The notes under the pieces are model-generated. The model was not told where the DNA came from, ran no database searches, and worked only from the letters and a program-made list of their open reading frames with translations. From Kluyvera sichuanensis (GTDB taxonomy: Bacteria; Pseudomonadota; Gammaproteobacteria; Enterobacterales; Enterobacteriaceae), in assembly GCF_014218705.1 (NCBI RefSeq), contig NZ_JABBJF010000001.1, forward strand, positions 62,001-126,000: a stretch of 64,000 nt of DNA, in the 5' to 3' direction. Within the stretch, counting starts at the first letter, position 1. Every line of letters starts with the position of its first letter. The position numbers and the translations under genes are program-made. Positions 1 through 9,906 of the stretch are shown here, piece after piece.

Positions 1-578
1 ATGTTATCGCGGTAAGCAATCGCCAGGTGCTGTTCTGCCATGCTGAAGCCTTTGTGAATCAGTCCGCGCTGATGGGCGAACTGGCGCAGAAAGTGCCGGG
101 GTTTACGCCAATAGAAGTTCCATCCTCCAGGGTAACGGTGGATGACGCGGTGTCGACCTATCTGTTCAACAGCCAGCTGCTCAGTAAACCTGACGGCAGC
201 ATGATGCTGGTACTACCGGGTGAAGCACAGGAGCATCCGCGGGTGTGGCGTTATCTTAACGATCTGCTGGCGCAGGATAATCCGATAGACGCACTGCGGG
301 TGTTCGACCTGCGTGAAAGTATGGCCAACGGCGGCGGCCCGGCCTGTCTGCGTCTGCGCGTTGTGCTTACCGAAGCTGAACGCCAGGCGGTGAATCCAGC
401 GGTAATGATGAACGACACGCTGTTCGCCACGCTGAACGATTGGGTTGATTGCTACTACCGGGACCGGCTAACTCAGGCCGATCTTGCCGACCCGCAGCTA
501 TTGCAAGAAGGACGAGAGGCGCTTGACCGCTTAACCCAGATACTGCGTCTGGGCTCGCTCTACCCGTTCCAGCGCTAA
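1..578 (+). CDS. astB: N-succinylarginine dihydrolase, C-terminal part (gene begins before the window)
   Basis: Second step of the arginine succinyltransferase (AST) pathway: N2-succinylarginine is hydrolysed to N2-succinylornithine, CO2 and ammonia in the cytoplasm. The frame is open from the first full codon at base 3, leaving about 191 C-terminal residues of a roughly 447-residue family protein. The segment holds the conserved histidine of FCHAEAF (near base 36) and the GGGPACLRL motif. Its Cys corresponds to the nucleophile of the E. coli enzyme (known from the family). The stop at 576-578 lies 9 bases before astE, so the two are co-transcribed. The truncation is only the window edge. Confidence 0.95.
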   Translation, partial: VIAVSNRQVLFCHAEAFVNQSALMGELAQKVPGFTPIEVPSSRVTVDDAVSTYLFNSQLLSKPDGSMMLVLPGEAQEHPRVWRYLNDLLAQDNPIDALRVFDLRESMANGGGPACLRLRVVLTEAERQAVNPAVMMNDTLFATLNDWVDCYYRDRLTQADLADPQLLQEGREALDRLTQILRLGSLYPFQR

Positions 579-587
579 GGAGGCGGT

Positions 588-1565
588 ATGAAACAGTTTC
601 TGGCCTTGACGCTTGCGGGGAGGCTGCCGGAGCAGCCTGAGGGCGACACGGCGCACTTCCACTGGGAGTGGCGTGAAGCTGGCGTGCTGCAACTGACGCC
701 GCACGAGCCCTGCTCACAGGCGCTGGTGCTGTCAGCGGGCATTCATGGCAATGAAACCGCCCCGGTGGAGATCGTCGACTATCTGCTGAACGCACTTTTA
801 AACGGTGAGCTTAAGTTGCGCTGGCATCTGCTGGTGGTACTGGGTAACCCACCGGCGCTGCGCGATAACAAGCGCTATTTGCACAGCGATATGAACCGCA
901 TGTTCGGTGCGCGCTGGCGGCACTTCCCCGTCAGCGACGAAACCATCCGTGCTGCCAGCCTTGAGCAGACCGTCATCGCATTTTATCAGCGCTGCCCGGC
1001 TGAAGTGCGCTGGCATCTGGATTTACATACTGCTATTCGTGGCTCGCATCATCAGCGCTTCGGCGTGCTGCCCGCGCAGGAATCGCCGTGGGAACCGTCG
1101 TTTTTACGCTGGTTGGGTTCCGCAGGTCTACAGGCGTTGGTGTTTCATCAGTCGCCCGGCGGTACCTTCACTCACTTTAGCTGTGAATATTTTGGCGCGC
1201 TGGCCTGTACTCTTGAACTGGGGAAAGCCAAACCGTTTGGGCAAAATGATCTAAATCAGTTTGCGCTGGTAACGCGGCAGCTCAGGCATTTGCTGGCGGG
1301 GGAGATGGGTGGCGGCGCTGATACGGTGCCGCTGTATTATCGTGTGGTGCAGCAGATTACCCGTCGCAGCGCCGACTTCCGGCTGTATATGTCAGCGCAG
1401 ACGCTAAACTTTACCCCTTTTGCTAAGGGGACGCTGTTGGCGGAAGACGGCGATACGCGTTATGTGGTGTCATCGCCCTGCGAATATGTGCTTTTCCCTA
1501 ACCCTGATGTCGCATTGGGCCTGCGGGCGGGATTGATGCTGGAACGTTGTCCACCAGCGGATTAA
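588..1565 (+). CDS. astE: Succinylglutamate desuccinylase
   Basis: Last AST-pathway enzyme: a zinc carboxypeptidase-like hydrolase that splits N-succinylglutamate into succinate and glutamate. It is 325 residues long, close to the 322 of E. coli. The zinc-ligand motif GIHGNETAP places His53 and Glu56. The third ligand is in LDLHTAIRG near residue 147. The start has an AGGAGG-type ribosome site (aaggaggcggt) in the 9-base gap after astB. A weak GC hairpin at about 1573-1596 follows the stop. This end of the ast operon adjoins spy as in E. coli. Confidence 0.97.
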   Translation: MKQFLALTLAGRLPEQPEGDTAHFHWEWREAGVLQLTPHEPCSQALVLSAGIHGNETAPVEIVDYLLNALLNGELKLRWHLLVVLGNPPALRDNKRYLHSDMNRMFGARWRHFPVSDETIRAASLEQTVIAFYQRCPAEVRWHLDLHTAIRGSHHQRFGVLPAQESPWEPSFLRWLGSAGLQALVFHQSPGGTFTHFSCEYFGALACTLELGKAKPFGQNDLNQFALVTRQLRHLLAGEMGGGADTVPLYYRVVQQITRRSADFRLYMSAQTLNFTPFAKGTLLAEDGDTRYVVSSPCEYVLFPNPDVALGLRAGLMLERCPPAD

Positions 1566-1882
1566 TTAAACTGGGCCGCACGCGGGGGCGCTGCGGCTTT
1601 GATTATTTGTGCCAGGATTTATTGCGGATTATTCTTAAGGTTGTGCTTTATTATTAATCATGGCTGCTTTATACTTCTTCAAAATCTCTTCTTAATCAGC
1701 TAGTTGATTATTTTTGTTGCAACTCTCCACATTTCTTCCTTAATTTCCTCATAATTGGCACGAAATCGTTTTTTACACTTTCATTGTTTTACGCACGCTC
1801 TGATTAATTGACGATAAACCCCGTAAAGTTAATCTCGTCAACACGGCGATGCGCCGTCAGAATAACTGAAAGTAAGGATTCG
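1566..1882. promoter_or_regulatory. Intergenic region astE-spy: astE terminator-like hairpin and spy promoter region
   Basis: This is 317 bases with no gene. A GCCGCA/TGCGGC hairpin at about 1573-1596 may end astE mRNA. The rest is AT-rich. Spy is known to be induced by the CpxR and BaeR envelope-stress regulators. On the minus strand there is a GTAAA-N5-GAAAG near-match to the CpxR box (1778-1792). At 1724-1732 TCTCCACAT is one base off the BaeR consensus TCTNCANAA. Both are weak single matches and are inference only. Confidence 0.35.
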
Positions 1883-2389
1883 ATGATGAAAAAATTAACT
1901 GCTCTGTTTGTTGCCTCTACGCTGGCTCTGGGCGCGGCTAACCTGGCTCACGCTGCGGACACCACCTCAACGACCACCACCGACGCGGCGCAGCCGAACG
2001 GTACGATGATGCATCATCACAAAGGCAAAATGGGCCCACGTCATGACATGATGTTCCAGGGGCTGAACCTGACCGATGCGCAGAAACAGCAAGTTCGCGA
2101 CATCATGAAAGAGGGACGCCAGCACATGAAGCGTCCGCCGCAGGAAGAGATGCGCGAGATGCACAACCTGATTGCCAGCGACAGCTTCGACAAAGCGAAA
2201 GCTGAAGCGCAAATCAACAAGATGGAAGCACAGCATAAAGAGATGATGCTGTCTCGTCTGGAAACCCAAAACAAGATTTACAACATCTTAACGCCGGATC
2301 AGAAAAAGCAATTTAATGCCAATTTTGAGAAGCGTCTGACAGAACACAAAGCGCATGAAGGTAAAATGCCGCCTGCGCCTGCTGAATAA
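1883..2389 (+). CDS. spy: Periplasmic ATP-independent chaperone Spy
   Basis: Cradle-shaped periplasmic chaperone induced by envelope stress. An N-terminal signal peptide (MMKKLTALFVASTLALGAANLAHA) ends in an AxA cleavage site near residue 24. Two LTxxQ-type motifs (LNLTDAQKQQ and ILTPDQKKQF) are the family signature. It is 168 residues from the ATG at 1883, or 167 from the adjacent ATG at 1886. TAAGGA at 1873-1878 is the ribosome site. An upstream in-frame TTG at 1808 is rejected because it would bury the signal peptide. The linker after cleavage is rich in His and Met (MMHHHKGKM), as in E. coli. Confidence 0.95.
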   Translation: MMKKLTALFVASTLALGAANLAHAADTTSTTTTDAAQPNGTMMHHHKGKMGPRHDMMFQGLNLTDAQKQQVRDIMKEGRQHMKRPPQEEMREMHNLIASDSFDKAKAEAQINKMEAQHKEMMLSRLETQNKIYNILTPDQKKQFNANFEKRLTEHKAHEGKMPPAPAE

Positions 2390-2412
2390 TACCTTCAGCG
2401 CACGGTCTTAAG

Positions 2413-2468
2413 ACCGCCGGAGTTGCCCATAAACGCCATCAGGCTATGGGCAGCTCCGGCGGTTTTTT
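2413..2468 (+). terminator. Long hairpin terminator after spy
   Basis: ACCGCCGGAG plus TTGCCCATA pairs with TATGGGCA plus GCTCCGGCGGT across a short loop, and is followed by a T-run. It lies between convergent spy and nadE. The T-run on the + strand makes it the spy terminator. It may also limit read-through from nadE. Confidence 0.8.
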
Positions 2469-2488
2469 ATTGCCGGTAAATCAAAAGA

Positions 2489-3316
2489 TTACTTTTTCCA
2501 GAAATCGTCGAATACGGTAATCGGCGTGCGACGTTTGTGCTCGGTCTTCAGATACCAGCCTTCGATAGTTTTGGCGATTTCCACCGGCAGCGTTTTGCCT
2601 TCCAGATAGTCATCAATATTGTCGTAGCTGACGCCAAGCGCGGCTTCATCCGGCAGAGAAGGTCGGTCGTCTTCAAGGTCGGCGGTTGGCGCTTTCTTAT
2701 AAAGGTGCTCCGGGCAGCCAAGCTCGGCCAGTAGCAGTTTCCCCTGGCGTTTGTTGAGGCGGAAAATTGGGTTGATGTCGGTGCCGCCGTCGCCGTACTT
2801 GGTGAAGAAGCCGGTGATGGCCTCGGCCGCATGGTCGGTACCCACGACGACGCCGTGCGTCATGCCGGCGATGCTGTACTGGGCCTTCATACGTTCACGA
2901 GCTTTTTCATTACCGCGAACAAAGTCGCTCAGTTCAATACCGGCTTCACGCAGCGCTTGCTCGCTGGCCAGTACGGCACCTTTAATATTAACGATCAGCA
3001 CGCGGTCGGGCTGGATAAAGGCAATTGCATCCTGACAGTCCTGCTCATCGGCCTGCACGCCGTAAGGCAGACGCACGGCGATAAACTGTAGCGCGCTGTC
3101 GCCGGTTTCGGCGCGCAGTTCGTTAATCGCCTGCTGGCACAGTTTGCCGGTAAGGGTAGAGTCCTGACCGCCGCTGATGCCAAGCACTAATGATTTGATA
3201 AACGGATAGGTTTTCAGATACGCCTTGAGAAAATCTACGCTGCGGCGAATCTCTTGTTGCGCGTTAATCTGTGGTTTTGCGCCGAGTGCCTGAATGATTT
3301 CTTGTTGTAATGCCAT
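2489..3316 (-). CDS. nadE: NH3-dependent NAD+ synthetase
   Basis: Final step of NAD biosynthesis: amidation of deamido-NAD with ammonia and ATP, in the cytoplasm. It is 275 residues, the E. coli length. The N-type ATP pyrophosphatase loop SGGQDS is at residues 48-53 and the C-terminal FDDFWKK matches the family. GGAGGGG lies just before the ATG (complement of 3316). There is no glutaminase domain, so this is the ammonia-using short form. Confidence 0.97.
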   Translation of the reverse strand: MALQQEIIQALGAKPQINAQQEIRRSVDFLKAYLKTYPFIKSLVLGISGGQDSTLTGKLCQQAINELRAETGDSALQFIAVRLPYGVQADEQDCQDAIAFIQPDRVLIVNIKGAVLASEQALREAGIELSDFVRGNEKARERMKAQYSIAGMTHGVVVGTDHAAEAITGFFTKYGDGGTDINPIFRLNKRQGKLLLAELGCPEHLYKKAPTADLEDDRPSLPDEAALGVSYDNIDDYLEGKTLPVEIAKTIEGWYLKTEHKRRTPITVFDDFWKK

Positions 3317-3544
3317 TTACCCCTCCGGAATGTGTGTGCCAGCCTGAAAATCGCGTGTCGTTGGCCCATCAGAACAAGGTGTTAAAACTACCTCTTTGAC
3401 GCTGAAACGACAAGGATCACAATTTTGACTGCTGTATATTAGTCCGATTTACCGTGGGTTACGGTAATCAATGCGCCTTGTAATTTGATAAATAGCAATA
3501 TTTATTCCAGGCTTAATGGACACCAACAAAAAAGGAGAGGGAAG

Positions 3545-3883
3545 ATGAACAAGAATATAGCAGGGCTTCTGGGTGCAGCAGCGGTAATGACCATGCTGGC
3601 AGGCTGTACCGCCTACGACCGGACCGCCGATCAGTTCACGCAACCGGTGGTCAAAGATGTGAAAAAAGGGATGAGCCGCTCTCAGGTGCTGCAGATTGCC
3701 GGTAAGCCATCCACTGAAATTAAGATGATTCATGCTCGCGGAACCTGCCAGACCTACATTCTGGGTCAAAGAGATGGTAAAACGGAAACCTACTTTGTGG
3801 CGCTGGATGACACCGGCCACGTCATCAACTCTGGCTACCAGACCTGCTCCGAGTACGACACAGACCCTGCCGCCAAGAAGTGA
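3545..3883 (+). CDS. osmE: Osmotically inducible lipoprotein OsmE (SmpA/OmlA-like fold)
   Basis: Small outer-membrane-associated lipoprotein of 112 residues. A lipoprotein signal peptide ends in LAGC with Cys21 as the lipidation site. The rest contains the KGMSRSQV and IAGKPS pieces of the BamE/OmlA fold. The start is the ATG at 3545, preceded by AGGAGAGGG. The upstream in-frame extension from 3485 would mask the lipobox and is rejected. OsmE is osmotically induced in E. coli; the promoter here was not resolved. Confidence 0.95.
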   Translation: MNKNIAGLLGAAAVMTMLAGCTAYDRTADQFTQPVVKDVKKGMSRSQVLQIAGKPSTEIKMIHARGTCQTYILGQRDGKTETYFVALDDTGHVINSGYQTCSEYDTDPAAKK

Positions 3884-3910
3884 TCCTCGTGCATTGATAG
3901 GATTCGTACG

Positions 3911-3939
3911 AAAGCCCGACCCGTGTGTCGGGCTTTTTT
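3911..3939 (+). terminator. osmE Rho-independent terminator
   Basis: AAAGCCCGAC pairs with GTCGGGCTTT around the loop CCGTGT, followed by T residues. It sits 28 bases after the osmE stop. Confidence 0.9.
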
Positions 3940-3953
3940 ATGAGAAATGATGC

Positions 3954-4044
3954 TTATTTCTTGTCGCGAATTATTTTGAGTAAAGTGTGAAGGTAGTCAA
4001 AACGAGAGGTCAATGAGAGACAATTTTTGGGTCTTGAGAATTAT
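3954..4044 (+). promoter_or_regulatory. chb operon control region: candidate NagC and CRP sites
   Basis: The chb operon of E. coli is known to be repressed by NagC and activated by CRP and ChbR. Here TTATTTC-N7-GAATTAT at 3954-3974 is a dyad resembling a NagC operator. TGTGA-N6-TCAAA at 3986-4001 is a CRP-like site. A second element ending in the same GAATTAT half lies at 4024-4044. The order NagC-CRP-NagC would fit repressor looping around a CRP site. The sites are read by eye and are inference. Confidence 0.5.
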
Positions 4045-4171
4045 CCGTACACAAATTGTTGCCGTATACTCATCCCATAAACAGAAGATAACTCATCTGT
4101 TACATACGAGGGTAGTGGGCACATGGAACATCGCCCGGTGATGACAGATTTCACAAGTTGAGGAAGCGTGA

Positions 4172-4492
4172 ATGGAAAAGAAACATATCTATCTATTTTG
4201 TTCTGCAGGCATGTCCACTTCATTACTGGTCTCCAAAATGCGAGCTCAGGCTGAGAAATACGAAGTGCCAGTTATTATTGAAGCATTCTCTGAAGCATTC
4301 GCTGCAGAAAAAGGCCCAGAAGCAGATGTGGTTCTGCTTGGCCCGCAAATCGGCTATATGCTGAACGATATTAAAAAGATTCTGCCAAACAAGCCGGTTG
4401 AAGTTATTGACTCAACGCTCTACGGCAAGGTCGATGGTTTAGGTGTGTTAAAAGCAGCTGTTGCTGCAATTAAGAAGTCAGCTGCGCAGTAA
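4172..4492 (+). CDS. chbB: PTS N,N'-diacetylchitobiose-specific EIIB
   Basis: Cytoplasmic IIB component of the lactose/chitobiose PTS family. It takes phosphate from EIIA (ChbA) and passes it to the sugar bound by ChbC. It is 106 residues. Cys10 in the N-terminal [13 protein letters not shown] motif is the phosphorylation site. GAGGAAGCG precedes the ATG. First gene of chbBCARFG. Confidence 0.96.
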   Translation: MEKKHIYLFCSAGMSTSLLVSKMRAQAEKYEVPVIIEAFSEAFAAEKGPEADVVLLGPQIGYMLNDIKKILPNKPVEVIDSTLYGKVDGLGVLKAAVAAIKKSAAQ

Positions 4493-4537
4493 TTTTATTT
4501 TTAATTTTCCCGTCAAAGAGTTATTTCATAATTAATC

Positions 4538-4560
4538 GCCGCAATATTGATTGCGGCCTT
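4538..4560 (+). terminator. Hairpin between chbB and chbC
   Basis: GCCGCAAT pairs with ATTGCGGC around the loop ATTG, followed by a short CTTTTAA. It resembles a weak terminator or processing site inside the operon, 16 bases ahead of chbC. It could lower expression of the membrane component relative to chbB. Confidence 0.45.
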
Positions 4561-4576
4561 TTAAGGGTATTTTTCT

Positions 4577-5935
4577 ATGAGTAAAGTGATCGATTCGCTT
4601 GAAAAGGTACTCCTTCCTTTTGCTGTTAAAATAGGAAAGCAGCCCCATATCAATGCCATTAAAAACGGTTTTATTAAATTAATGCCGCTGACCCTTGCGG
4701 GGGCCATGTTCGTCTTAATTAATAACGTTTTCCTGAGCTTTGGTGAGGGGTCATTCTTTTATTCAATGGGGGTCCGCCTGGATCCATCAACCATTGCGAC
4801 CTTAGACAGCTTTAAAGCCATCGGCGGTAACGTTTATAACGGTACCTTAGGCATTATGTCGCTGATGGCACCTTTCTTTATCGGCTCTGCGTTAGCAGAA
4901 GAACGTAAAGTTGACCCAATGGCAGCGGGCCTGCTGGCGGTAGCGGCATTTATGACCGTCACCCCTTACAGCGTCGGCGATGCCTACGCCGTCGGTGCAA
5001 ACTGGCTGGGTGGTCAAAACATTATTTCCGGTATGATCATCGGTCTGGTTGTGGCGGAACTGTTCACCTTCGTTATCCGTCGTAACTGGGTGATTACCCT
5101 GCCGTCGAGCGTGCCGTCTTCGGTTGCGCGCTCCTTCTCGGCGTTAATTCCGGGCTTCCTGATTCTGTCTATCTTCGGGATCATCTCCTGGATCCTGACC
5201 TCGTACGGCAGCAACTTCCACCAGATCATCATGGACTCCATCTCCAAGCCGCTGGCGGCGATGGGTGGCGTGGTAGGTTGGGCGTACGTCGTGTTCAACA
5301 GCCTGCTGTGGTTCTTCGGTGTACACGGTTCCCTGGCGCTGACGGCGCTGGATAACGGCATCATGACCCCATGGGCGCTGGAAAACATCGCGCTGTACAA
5401 CCAGTACGGTTCCGTTGACGCCGCGATCGCCGCTGGCCAGCAGTTCCACTTCTGGGCGAAACCGATGCTCGACTCCTACATCCTGCTGGGTGGTTCCGGT
5501 GCGACGTTGGGTCTGATTATCGCTATCTTCATTGCATCCCGTCGCGCTGACCATCGTCAGGTGGCGAAACTGGCTCTGCCATCCGGTATCTTCCAGATTA
5601 ACGAACCGATTCTGTTTGGTCTGCCGATCATCATGAACCCGGTGATGTTCATCCCGTTCGTACTGGTACAGCCAATTCTGGCAGCTATCACCCTGGCGGC
5701 CTACTCGATGGGCATCATCCCGCCGGTGACTAACCTGGCACCGTGGACCATGCCTACCGGCCTGGGGGCGTTCTTCAACAGTAACGGTAGCGTTGCCGCC
5801 CTGATTGTTGCGCTGTTCAACCTGGGTGTCTCAACGCTGGTCTACCTGCCATTCGTGATGATTTCGAACAAGGCGCAGGCCACCATTGAAGAAGAAGAAA
5901 GCGAAGAAGATATCGCTGCCTCTCTGAAATTCTAA
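4577..5935 (+). CDS. chbC: PTS N,N'-diacetylchitobiose-specific EIIC permease
   Basis: Inner-membrane channel of the chitobiose PTS, 452 residues, with about ten hydrophobic segments typical of lactose-family EIIC proteins. The conserved loop [15 protein letters not shown] is in the C-terminal half. The acidic tail ([11 protein letters not shown]) matches E. coli ChbC. AAGGG nine bases upstream of the ATG serves as ribosome site. It works with ChbB and ChbA. Confidence 0.97.
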   Translation: MSKVIDSLEKVLLPFAVKIGKQPHINAIKNGFIKLMPLTLAGAMFVLINNVFLSFGEGSFFYSMGVRLDPSTIATLDSFKAIGGNVYNGTLGIMSLMAPFFIGSALAEERKVDPMAAGLLAVAAFMTVTPYSVGDAYAVGANWLGGQNIISGMIIGLVVAELFTFVIRRNWVITLPSSVPSSVARSFSALIPGFLILSIFGIISWILTSYGSNFHQIIMDSISKPLAAMGGVVGWAYVVFNSLLWFFGVHGSLALTALDNGIMTPWALENIALYNQYGSVDAAIAAGQQFHFWAKPMLDSYILLGGSGATLGLIIAIFIASRRADHRQVAKLALPSGIFQINEPILFGLPIIMNPVMFIPFVLVQPILAAITLAAYSMGIIPPVTNLAPWTMPTGLGAFFNSNGSVAALIVALFNLGVSTLVYLPFVMISNKAQATIEEEESEEDIAASLKF

Positions 5936-5942
5936 TGCCAAT

Positions 5943-5969
5943 GCGGTATGGAGCGAGCCTCCATACCGC
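5943..5969 (+). repeat. Perfect 11-bp hairpin between chbC and chbA
   Basis: GCGGTATGGAG pairs exactly with CTCCATACCGC across the loop CGAGC. There is no T-run, so it is more likely an mRNA-stabilising or processing hairpin than a terminator. It ends 20 bases before the chbA start. Confidence 0.7.
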
Positions 5970-5989
5970 CCTCACAAAAGGGAATAGTT

Positions 5990-6337
5990 ATGTTTGATCT
6001 GGATAATGTGGTTGCTGAGGACGTGCAGGAAAACGATCTCGAAGAAGTGGTGATGGGCCTGATTATCAACTCAGGGCAGGCACGCAGCCTGGCATACGCC
6101 GCGCTGAAACTGGCGAAGCAGGGTGATTTTGAAACCGCGAAAGCCACGATGGAGCAATCCCGCATTGCGCTGAGCGAAGCGCACCGCGTACAGACTCAGC
6201 TGATTGAGAGCGACGAAGGCGAAGGCAAAATGAAGGTCAGCCTGGTGCTGGTCCATGCGCAAGATCATCTTATGACGTCAATGTTAGCTCGCGAGCTGGT
6301 TGCTGAATTGATCGAACTTCACGAGAAGGTACAATAG
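5990..6337 (+). CDS. chbA: PTS N,N'-diacetylchitobiose-specific EIIA
   Basis: Cytoplasmic IIA component that receives phosphate from HPr and hands it to ChbB Cys10. It is 115 residues and all-helical. The motif [11 protein letters not shown] places His89, the phosphorylated residue in the E. coli protein, and His93. The start is the ATG at 5990 after GGGAAT. A longer in-frame start at 5948 lies inside the intergenic hairpin and is rejected. Confidence 0.96.
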   Translation: MFDLDNVVAEDVQENDLEEVVMGLIINSGQARSLAYAALKLAKQGDFETAKATMEQSRIALSEAHRVQTQLIESDEGEGKMKVSLVLVHAQDHLMTSMLARELVAELIELHEKVQ

Positions 6338-6347
6338 GCTTTTCCCT

Positions 6348-7187
6348 ATGAGGCAACCAAAGATGATCACCATGGAAATCAACACCGCCCGAGAACAACA
6401 GCTCTTTAACGGTAAAAATTTTCATGTCTTCATCTACAACAAAACGGAAAGTATCAGTGGGTTACACCAGCACGATTACTACGAGTTCACTATCGTACTG
6501 ACCGGCCGCTATTATCAGGTGATAAACGGTAAACGGGTCATGCTGGAGCGAGGAGACTTTGTCTTCATCCCGATGGGGTCGCATCACCAAAGCTTTTATG
6601 AGTTCGGTGCTACGCGCATTCTCAACGTGGGGATCAGCAAAGATTTCTTCGATACGCACTATCAGTCGCTGATTCCGTTTGCGCTGGTTGCTTCGCAAGT
6701 CTATTCGATCAAAAGCACGTTTCTGAGTTACATCGAGTCGGTTATTGCCTCACTACACTTTCGCGAAACGGAATTCGACGAATTTATTGAACTGGTTTCC
6801 TTCTACGTGATTAATCGCTTACGCCATCACCGGGAAGAGCAGGCGCAGGATGTGACGCCGCCGTGGTTAAAAACCACCGTAGAAGCCATGCACGATAAAT
6901 TAAAATTTGGTGAAGGCGCGCTGGAAAATATGGTCGCGTTATCCGGGAAAACCCAGGAATATTTAACCCGAGCCACCCAGCGCTATTATGGCAAAACGCC
7001 GATGCAGATTATTAATGACATCCGCATTAACTTTGCCAAGAAACAACTGGAAATAACCAACTACTCGGTAACCGATATTGCGTATGAGTCAGGTTACAGC
7101 AGTCCAAGTCTGTTTATTAAAACATTCAAGAAGCTGACCTCATTCACGCCAAGTAATTATCGGAAGAAACTGACAGTTATCAAATAA
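6348..7187 (+). CDS. chbR: Chitobiose operon transcriptional regulator ChbR (AraC family)
   Basis: Dual regulator of chb. It helps NagC repress in the absence of chitobiose and activates with CRP when the inducer is present (known for E. coli). It is 279 residues: an N-terminal cupin ([18 protein letters not shown]) and a C-terminal double helix-turn-helix ([23 protein letters not shown], split here in description only). Start at 6348, or at 6363 where a second ATG occurs. It follows chbA by 10 bases, so it is within the operon. Confidence 0.95.
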   Translation: MRQPKMITMEINTAREQQLFNGKNFHVFIYNKTESISGLHQHDYYEFTIVLTGRYYQVINGKRVMLERGDFVFIPMGSHHQSFYEFGATRILNVGISKDFFDTHYQSLIPFALVASQVYSIKSTFLSYIESVIASLHFRETEFDEFIELVSFYVINRLRHHREEQAQDVTPPWLKTTVEAMHDKLKFGEGALENMVALSGKTQEYLTRATQRYYGKTPMQIINDIRINFAKKQLEITNYSVTDIAYESGYSSPSLFIKTFKKLTSFTPSNYRKKLTVIK

Positions 7188-7292
7188 CGCGCTACGACAT
7201 TATTTCGTAGTTCTGAAACAAAGCATTTAGCTCACCGCATATTATGCGGCGGGTAAGCCACGTTTAGCTTGTGGATCTCGAGGGAGAAAAGT

Positions 7293-8639
7293 ATGAGCCA
7301 GAAATTGAAAGTCGTTACTATTGGTGGTGGTAGCAGCTATACGCCGGAATTACTGGAAGGTTTTCTTAAACGCTATCATGAGCTGCCGGTAACGGAACTG
7401 TGGCTGGTTGACGTCGAAGGCGGCCAGGAGAAGCTGGATATTATCCACGCACTGTGCGAGCGCATGGTGGAAAAAGCCGGCGTGCCGATGAAAGTCTATA
7501 AGACGCTGAACCGCCGTGAAGCGCTGAAAGACGCCAACTTTGTCACCACCCAGCTGCGCGTAGGCCAGCTGAAAGCCCGTGAAAAAGACGAACGTATTCC
7601 GCTGAGCCACGGTTACCTGGGCCAGGAAACTAACGGCGCGGGCGGCCTGTTTAAAGGTCTGCGCACCATTCCGGTCATTTTCGACATTATTAAAGATGTT
7701 CAGGAAGTCTGCCCGGACGCGTGGGTTATCAACTTCACTAACCCGGCCGGGATGGTGACAGAAGCGGTTTATCGCCACACTGACTTCAAACGCTTTATCG
7801 GCGTGTGCAACATTCCAATCGGCATGAAGATGTTCTTCACCGACGTGCTGCGCCTGACCGAGAAAGACGACCTCTCCATCGACCTGTTCGGCCTGAACCA
7901 TATGGTGTTCGTGCGTGATGTGCTGGTCAACGGCGAGTCTCGCTTTGCTGAACTGCTGGACGGCGTTGCCTCCGGTACGCTGTCGGCGAATACCGTGAAA
8001 AACATCTTCGATATGCCGTTCAGCGAAGGGCTGCTGCGCTCCCTGAACCTGCTGCCATGCTCTTATCTGCTGTACTACTTCAAGCAAAAAGAGATGCTGG
8101 CCATCGAAATGGGCGAATACTACAAAGGCGGCGCGCGCGCCCAGGTGGTACAGAAAGTCGAGAAACAACTCTTCGAACTGTACAAAAACCCGGATCTGAA
8201 CGTGAAGCCAAAAGAGCTGGAACTGCGCGGCGGGGCGTATTACTCCGATGCGGCGTGCGAAGTGATCAACGCTATCTACAACGATAAGCAAACTGAACAC
8301 TACGTCAATATTCCACACCACGGCCACATTGATAACATCCCGGCAGACTGGTCTATTGAAGTGACCTCTATTTTGGGCCGTGATGGTGCAAAACCGCACC
8401 CACGCGTGACCCATTTTGATGAAAAAGTGTTGGGCCTTATCCACACCATCAAAGGTTTCGAAGTAGCAGCCAGCCAGGCGGCACTGAGCGGCGAGTTTAA
8501 CGACGTGCTGCTGGCGCTGAACTTAAGCCCGCTCATCCACTCTGATAAAGATGCAGAGGTGCTGGCACGCGAATTGATTCTGGCCCATGAAGAATGGCTG
8601 CCAAACTTTGCTGCTACCGTGGAGAAACTGAAACAGTGA
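7293..8639 (+). CDS. chbF: Monoacetylchitobiose-6-phosphate / 6-phospho-beta-glucosidase (GH4)
   Basis: NAD- and metal-dependent glycoside hydrolase of family 4, cytoplasmic. It cleaves the phosphorylated disaccharide after ChbG has removed an acetyl group. It is 448 residues. The Rossmann motif [13 protein letters not shown] is near residue 8. CNIPIGM and GLNHMVFV carry the Cys and His metal ligands. The start is the ATG at 7293 after GAGGGAG. An upstream in-frame start at 7269 lacks a ribosome site. The 105-base gap before it holds two small hairpins. Confidence 0.96.
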   Translation: MSQKLKVVTIGGGSSYTPELLEGFLKRYHELPVTELWLVDVEGGQEKLDIIHALCERMVEKAGVPMKVYKTLNRREALKDANFVTTQLRVGQLKAREKDERIPLSHGYLGQETNGAGGLFKGLRTIPVIFDIIKDVQEVCPDAWVINFTNPAGMVTEAVYRHTDFKRFIGVCNIPIGMKMFFTDVLRLTEKDDLSIDLFGLNHMVFVRDVLVNGESRFAELLDGVASGTLSANTVKNIFDMPFSEGLLRSLNLLPCSYLLYYFKQKEMLAIEMGEYYKGGARAQVVQKVEKQLFELYKNPDLNVKPKELELRGGAYYSDAACEVINAIYNDKQTEHYVNIPHHGHIDNIPADWSIEVTSILGRDGAKPHPRVTHFDEKVLGLIHTIKGFEVAASQAALSGEFNDVLLALNLSPLIHSDKDAEVLARELILAHEEWLPNFAATVEKLKQ

Positions 8640-8650
8640 CAGGAGGCATG

Positions 8651-9406
8651 ATGGAACGTCTGTTAATCGTCAATGCCGACGATTTCGGTCTGAGCAAAGG
8701 CCAGAACTACGGCATCCTTGATGCCTGCAAGCATGGCCTCGTCACGTCGACAACCGCGCTGGTGAACGGCGCGGCTATCGACCACGCGGCACGCATCAGC
8801 CGCCGCACGCCGGAACTCGCCGTGGGCATGCACTTTGTGCTGACCCTGGGCGAACCGCTGTCATCCATGCCGGGGCTGACCCGCGAGGGTAAACTCGGTA
8901 AGTGGATCTGGCAGATGGCGGAAGAGGGCTCGCTGCCGATGGATGAAATTGCCCATGAGCTGGAGTGTCAGTACCGTCGCTTTATCGACCTGTTCGATGC
9001 CGAACCGACGCATTTTGACAGTCATCACCATGTGCATATGATCCCGCAAATTTTCCCTCTGGTGGCCGAATTTGCGAAATCGAAAGGCATTGCGCTGCGT
9101 ATTGACCGCACCATTCCATATCCCTTTGAGATCCCGGAAGGGATACGAAGCACCGCGGCATTCAGCAGCGAGTTCTACGGCGACGCCGTGACCGAAGCGC
9201 TGTTCCTGCAGGTACTGGATGCCTCTATGGCGCGCCAGGAGCAGTCTCTGGAAGTGATGTGCCATCCGGCGTTTGTTGACCGGACGATTATGGGCAGCGC
9301 GTATTGCTACCCGCGTCTGGATGAGCTGGATGTGCTGACCTCTGAATCGCTGAAGTACGCGATTGCTGAACGAGGTTATCGTCTCGGAACCTACCGCGAC
9401 GTGTAA
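8651..9406 (+). CDS. chbG: Chitooligosaccharide deacetylase ChbG (YdjC family)
   Basis: Removes one acetyl group from chitobiose-6-phosphate. This generates the ChbR inducer and the ChbF substrate (known for E. coli). It is 251 residues. Metal-binding residues are visible in NADDFG (Asp10/Asp11), His61 in GMHFVL and the DSHHHVHM cluster (about 123-130). AGGAGG at 8641-8646 is too close to the ATG at 8648, so the ATG at 8651 is preferred; this also matches the E. coli MERLLIVN start. Confidence 0.95.
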   Translation: MERLLIVNADDFGLSKGQNYGILDACKHGLVTSTTALVNGAAIDHAARISRRTPELAVGMHFVLTLGEPLSSMPGLTREGKLGKWIWQMAEEGSLPMDEIAHELECQYRRFIDLFDAEPTHFDSHHHVHMIPQIFPLVAEFAKSKGIALRIDRTIPYPFEIPEGIRSTAAFSSEFYGDAVTEALFLQVLDASMARQEQSLEVMCHPAFVDRTIMGSAYCYPRLDELDVLTSESLKYAIAERGYRLGTYRDV

Positions 9407-9436
9407 GACGTGTCTTGTGTTACCCCCTCAACCCTT

Positions 9437-9465
9437 GCCCGGCAGCGTTCCTGCCGGGCTTTTTT
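9437..9465 (+). terminator. chb operon terminator
   Basis: GCCCGGCAG pairs with CTGCCGGGC, followed by six T residues, 30 bases after the chbG stop. Confidence 0.9.
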
Positions 9466-9545
9466 GTGTATGACGCGCCCGGGCGATTCCTGCTATCATA
9501 AGACTTTCCTGCTTTTGCCATTAATGATTGTGAATTTAACTGCTT

Positions 9546-9785
9546 ATGAAACCGCTTCGCCAACAAAAACGGCAGATTATCAGCTATGTACCGCGTACCG
9601 AACCCGCTCCGCCCGACCACGCCGTTAAAGTCGAAGGCTTTCGCGACGTCTGGCTTTTGCGCGGCAAGTACGTGGCGTTTGTGCTGATGGGCAGCGCGTT
9701 TTGTCGCTCGCAGGCGTTCTCTATTCCTGAGTCGGCCCAGCGTTGGGCAGTGCAGATGCGGCAGGAAGGCGATATCGACGCGTAA
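9546..9785 (+). CDS. cedA: Cell division activator CedA
   Basis: Small protein of 79 residues, nearly identical in length and sequence pattern to E. coli CedA. In E. coli it relieves the division block of dnaAcos and has been reported to bind DNA or RNA polymerase. YVPRTEPAPP and FRDVWLLRGKYVAFVLMG are the recognisable segments. In E. coli K-12 katE lies between chbG and cedA; here cedA follows the chb terminator directly. A long minus-strand reading frame over it (9420-9869) is a shadow. Confidence 0.93.
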   Translation: MKPLRQQKRQIISYVPRTEPAPPDHAVKVEGFRDVWLLRGKYVAFVLMGSAFCRSQAFSIPESAQRWAVQMRQEGDIDA

Positions 9786-9803
9786 CGGCGTGATACAGAT
9801 ATA

Positions 9804-9837
9804 AAAAAACCGCGGGTGAAAACCAGCGGTTTTTTTG
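9804..9837. terminator. Bidirectional terminator between cedA and tcyP
   Basis: AAAAAACCGC and GCGGTTTTTTT flank a short loop, giving a T-run on both strands. It would serve convergent cedA (+) and tcyP (-). Confidence 0.85.
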
Positions 9838-9839
9838 TT

Positions 9840-9906
9840 GCCCGGCGAAACGATGTGACGGCGGAGCAATCCCGGAGTCGGCGTTCCGCCTCGTCCGGGC
9901 TACAGG
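9840..9906. repeat. REP-like palindromic sequence
   Basis: GCCCGGCGAAACG near 9841 and CGTCCGGGCTACAGG near 9893 form the outer arms of an imperfect palindrome ending with a typical REP tail. It lies between the bidirectional terminator and the tcyP stop, the usual position for REP/BIME units. Confidence 0.6.

Noticed and set aside
4041-4223. 60-residue minus-strand frame upstream of chbB
   Set aside because: It overlaps the chb control region and the chbB start and has no ribosome site.
7350-8444. 364-residue open frame antisense to chbF
   Set aside because: Entirely inside the conserved GH4 gene, no ribosome site, low-complexity composition.
9420-9869. 149-residue minus-strand frame over cedA
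   Set aside because: It spans two terminators and the cedA gene and has no ribosome site, so it is a shadow.
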